NCBI GenBank assembly: GCA_023460315.1
Contig: JAEWQO010000102.1
Span: forward strand, 1-7,569
DNA from: Actinomycetes bacterium
GTDB lineage: Bacteria; Actinomycetota; Coriobacteriia; Coriobacteriales; Eggerthellaceae
Length of the DNA: 7,569 nt
Direction of reading: 5' to 3'
Made by a program: the position numbers and the translations under genes. Numbering within the stretch: the stretch's first letter is position 1; each line of letters begins with the position of its first letter. Under the pieces are notes generated by a model that searched no databases, was not told the origin of the DNA, and saw nothing but the letters and a program-made list of their open reading frames with translations. Of this stretch, positions 5,872 through 7,569 are shown in pieces.

Positions 5872-7512
5872 TTATTTTTCAAGGTCGATCGGATTGAAGG
5901 TGTCGATGAGGTCAAGCAGCTCCTGCTTCTTGTGAATGTCCAGCTTGGCATAGATGCGCTTCGAGTGAGTGCGGATGGTGTTTTCTGACACAACGAGGTC
6001 TTCGGCGATACGGGACACGGTATTGCCTCGGGCGATGAGTTCCATGACTTCCGCTTCCCGTGCGCTGAGGCGATAGCGGCGTTGGAGGGCTGCCGCCTGC
6101 TTTGAGATGCGATCTTGATAGAAGGGTTGGTCGCGGGTGCCTCGTTCGGTGCGCGAGGAGGAGGCTCGCTGTCCTGCGACGGAGATTTCCGGCTGTTCTC
6201 GTGCGGTGGTCGCGGATTCCACACGCTGCGAAGTGCGGTTGCTTTCGGCGGGCCGCAAGGCAACAAGCTCGATGCTCTCGCCATCGTTTGCGCTGAATAT
6301 CTTGCGAAAACCTCCCTGTCCGACGAAATACATGAGGCCGAGAAGGTAAACCGCGACCAGCGCAACCACGGCAAGTGGTTCTATGCCAAGGAGATCGATC
6401 TGCTCGGCGAATGTTCCCGTGATGAACCCCACATCATGCAAGGCATACACGATGCCGGCAAAGAAGCCATAGATGAACACGGGATTGATTCCCCGGTCAC
6501 GTGATGCCTGCGCGCATTGAATCATCATGAGCATGATGGCGACGCTGTAAAAGGCATAGAGGATGGCTGCCAGCCATTGGGCATAGGTCACTATCAAAAA
6601 CGGAAGCAAGAGAAATGAGGTGATGACAAAGGGGAAGAACACGCGATAGGCTGACACCACGTTGACGCGGAGGTTCTTGAATTGCCATAACACCATCAGC
6701 GCGACCGCCGCAACGAGGGATCCTCCCATCGAGAGCAGGTTCACGAGGGATCCTATTTGGGGATCGCCGATGGCAAGCGAACGCATGATGCCGGTGCAGA
6801 AGCCGAGGGCACCCACGCAAAACGCACTCCGCCAGTAATCGTTGATCACGCGGCGATACACGTGAGGATGCTCCCGCGGGACATCCTCAAACATGGATTG
6901 GCCGCGATCTATCTCGCGGCTCTTCAAGGCAATGGCCAAGCCGAATAACGGCAAGAACACGAGCGGTATGAGAAACGCCGTCACGGCTCTTGGGATAAGG
7001 TAGAGAGCAAAATACAGAAAGGTTGCGTATACGGTGCCAACGATGAGGTCGTGGTTTCCCTCGTCTGAATCCTGACTGGCGAACAGCCGCTGCCACAACA
7101 TGTAAAACCCAGCCGATCCCAAGCCCAGCAACCCACCGCCCGCCATCACGAGAATCAAGGCGTAATCATCCAGATAGATGGCCGCGATAAGGCAACCCCA
7201 ACCCAGGAAGTAGGGTATGCTTGCGAGCCGGACGAGGAACGTGCGCGTCGGTCCGGGGAAGAAATATACGCCAAGGGCGCTCGCGAAATAGCTGAGAGAG
7301 AACACGAGCGACTGCGCAAAGAAGAACCAGAAAATGATGTCTGGCGTTTGGAATTCCATGGGAAGGAAGGGGAACACGCCGCCCCAGACGCCTGCGGCGT
7401 TGATGGCAAGAAACAGGGCATAGCCGATTGAGGTTATGTTCGGTTCAGGCTCGTGAGCCTGTCCTGTGCGGAACGCGCAGGACAAAGAACCACCCGCTAT
7501 GCGGGTGCGCAT
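5872..7512 (-). CDS. Second membrane-bound LuxR-family regulator (12 TM + linker + HTH)
   Basis: A 546-residue regulator of the same architecture as the one at 1951-3498 but clearly diverged. About twelve membrane segments span roughly residues 28-405, with a polar loop after the sixth (KSREIDRGQSMFEDVPREH and following). A long charged Ser/Thr/Arg/Glu linker of about 65 residues then leads to the DNA-binding domain at about 480-540: RLSAREAEVMELIARGN, the HTH around RIAEDLVVSENTIRTHSKR, and IYAKLDIHKKQELLDLI. No receiver domain is present. The ATG at 7510-7512 is the first after an in-frame TAG and has AAGGGC ten bases upstream. However, codons 2-23 coincide with three strong inverted repeats and encode a polar stretch unlike a usual N-terminus, so the true start may be later (TTG at 7483-7485 is in frame). 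The gene converges on sanA, and its targets are probably off-window to the right or in trans. The ligand is unknown. Confidence 0.85.
   Translation of the reverse strand: MRTRIAGGSLSCAFRTGQAHEPEPNITSIGYALFLAINAAGVWGGVFPFLPMEFQTPDIIFWFFFAQSLVFSLSYFASALGVYFFPGPTRTFLVRLASIPYFLGWGCLIAAIYLDDYALILVMAGGGLLGLGSAGFYMLWQRLFASQDSDEGNHDLIVGTVYATFLYFALYLIPRAVTAFLIPLVFLPLFGLAIALKSREIDRGQSMFEDVPREHPHVYRRVINDYWRSAFCVGALGFCTGIMRSLAIGDPQIGSLVNLLSMGGSLVAAVALMVLWQFKNLRVNVVSAYRVFFPFVITSFLLLPFLIVTYAQWLAAILYAFYSVAIMLMMIQCAQASRDRGINPVFIYGFFAGIVYALHDVGFITGTFAEQIDLLGIEPLAVVALVAVYLLGLMYFVGQGGFRKIFSANDGESIELVALRPAESNRTSQRVESATTAREQPEISVAGQRASSSRTERGTRDQPFYQDRISKQAAALQRRYRLSAREAEVMELIARGNTVSRIAEDLVVSENTIRTHSKRIYAKLDIHKKQELLDLIDTFNPIDLEK
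7446..7507. repeat. Three consecutive inverted repeats at the 5' end of the second LuxR gene
   Basis: Three inverted repeats follow one another almost without gaps: CAGGCTC/GAGCCTG (7446-7452 and 7455-7461), a 10-bp pair with one mismatch around a GAA loop (7461-7470 and 7474-7483), and CACCCGC/GCGGGTG around TAT (7491-7497 and 7501-7507). On the minus strand the first hairpin met by polymerase (7491-7507) is followed by a U-rich but interrupted run. They overlap annotated codons 2-23 of the regulator, so they may be a leader with attenuator or operator function, if translation really starts downstream of the ATG at 7512. Confidence 0.6.
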
Positions 7513-7569
7513 CGAAGGCTTTGCCCTTGAAAATCCAATGACCGCCTACCAGAGGCTTAAGATGCAAGT

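Noticed and set aside
5470..5988. Plus-strand open frame of 172 codons spanning the convergent gap
   Set aside because: It overlaps the inverted repeat at 5477-5523 and the 3' end of the second LuxR gene, has no ribosome site, and encodes a low-information product.

Overview
The window looks like chromosomal DNA from a GC-rich actinobacterium of the class Coriobacteriia, most likely family Eggerthellaceae. The main reason is two regulators of about 520-550 residues that join a roughly 12-helix membrane domain to a C-terminal LuxR-type DNA-binding domain, an architecture common in that family. A Tat-exported redox lipoprotein and a possible leaderless promoter agree with this. The genus cannot be read from the sequence, and the placement is inference.

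Layout, left to right. Three minus-strand genes come first: a RibU-like riboflavin ECF transporter S component (1-581, cut at its C-terminal tail by the window edge), a Tat lipoprotein with two FMN-attachment motifs (736-1776), and a membrane LuxR regulator (1951-3498). A 215-base divergent control region separates them from two plus-strand genes: an ApbE-type FMN transferase (3714-4661) and a SanA/YdcF-like DUF218 membrane protein (4793-5473). A stretch of about 400 bases with GC-rich inverted repeats and no convincing gene follows. Last is a second membrane LuxR regulator on the minus strand (5872-7512), convergent with sanA. Three back-to-back inverted repeats lie at its annotated 5' end.

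How the genes may work together. RibU would import riboflavin, host enzymes would convert it to FMN and FAD, ApbE would use FAD to attach FMN covalently to threonine, and the lipoprotein carries two copies of the acceptor motif DAVSGAT (Thr175 and Thr328). All the parts of a small extracytoplasmic flavoprotein system therefore sit within about 4.7 kb, with a likely dedicated LuxR regulator between acceptor and transferase. The set recalls the flavin-based extracellular electron transfer locus of Listeria (PplA, FmnB, RibU). It differs in one informative way: the ApbE has no visible signal peptide or lipobox, while its presumed substrate has a Tat signal. This suggests FMN is attached in the cytoplasm before folded export. 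No quinone oxidoreductase, multiheme cytochrome or terminal reductase is visible, so electron donor and acceptor remain unknown.

No rRNA, tRNA, CRISPR array, insertion sequence or FMN riboswitch was found.
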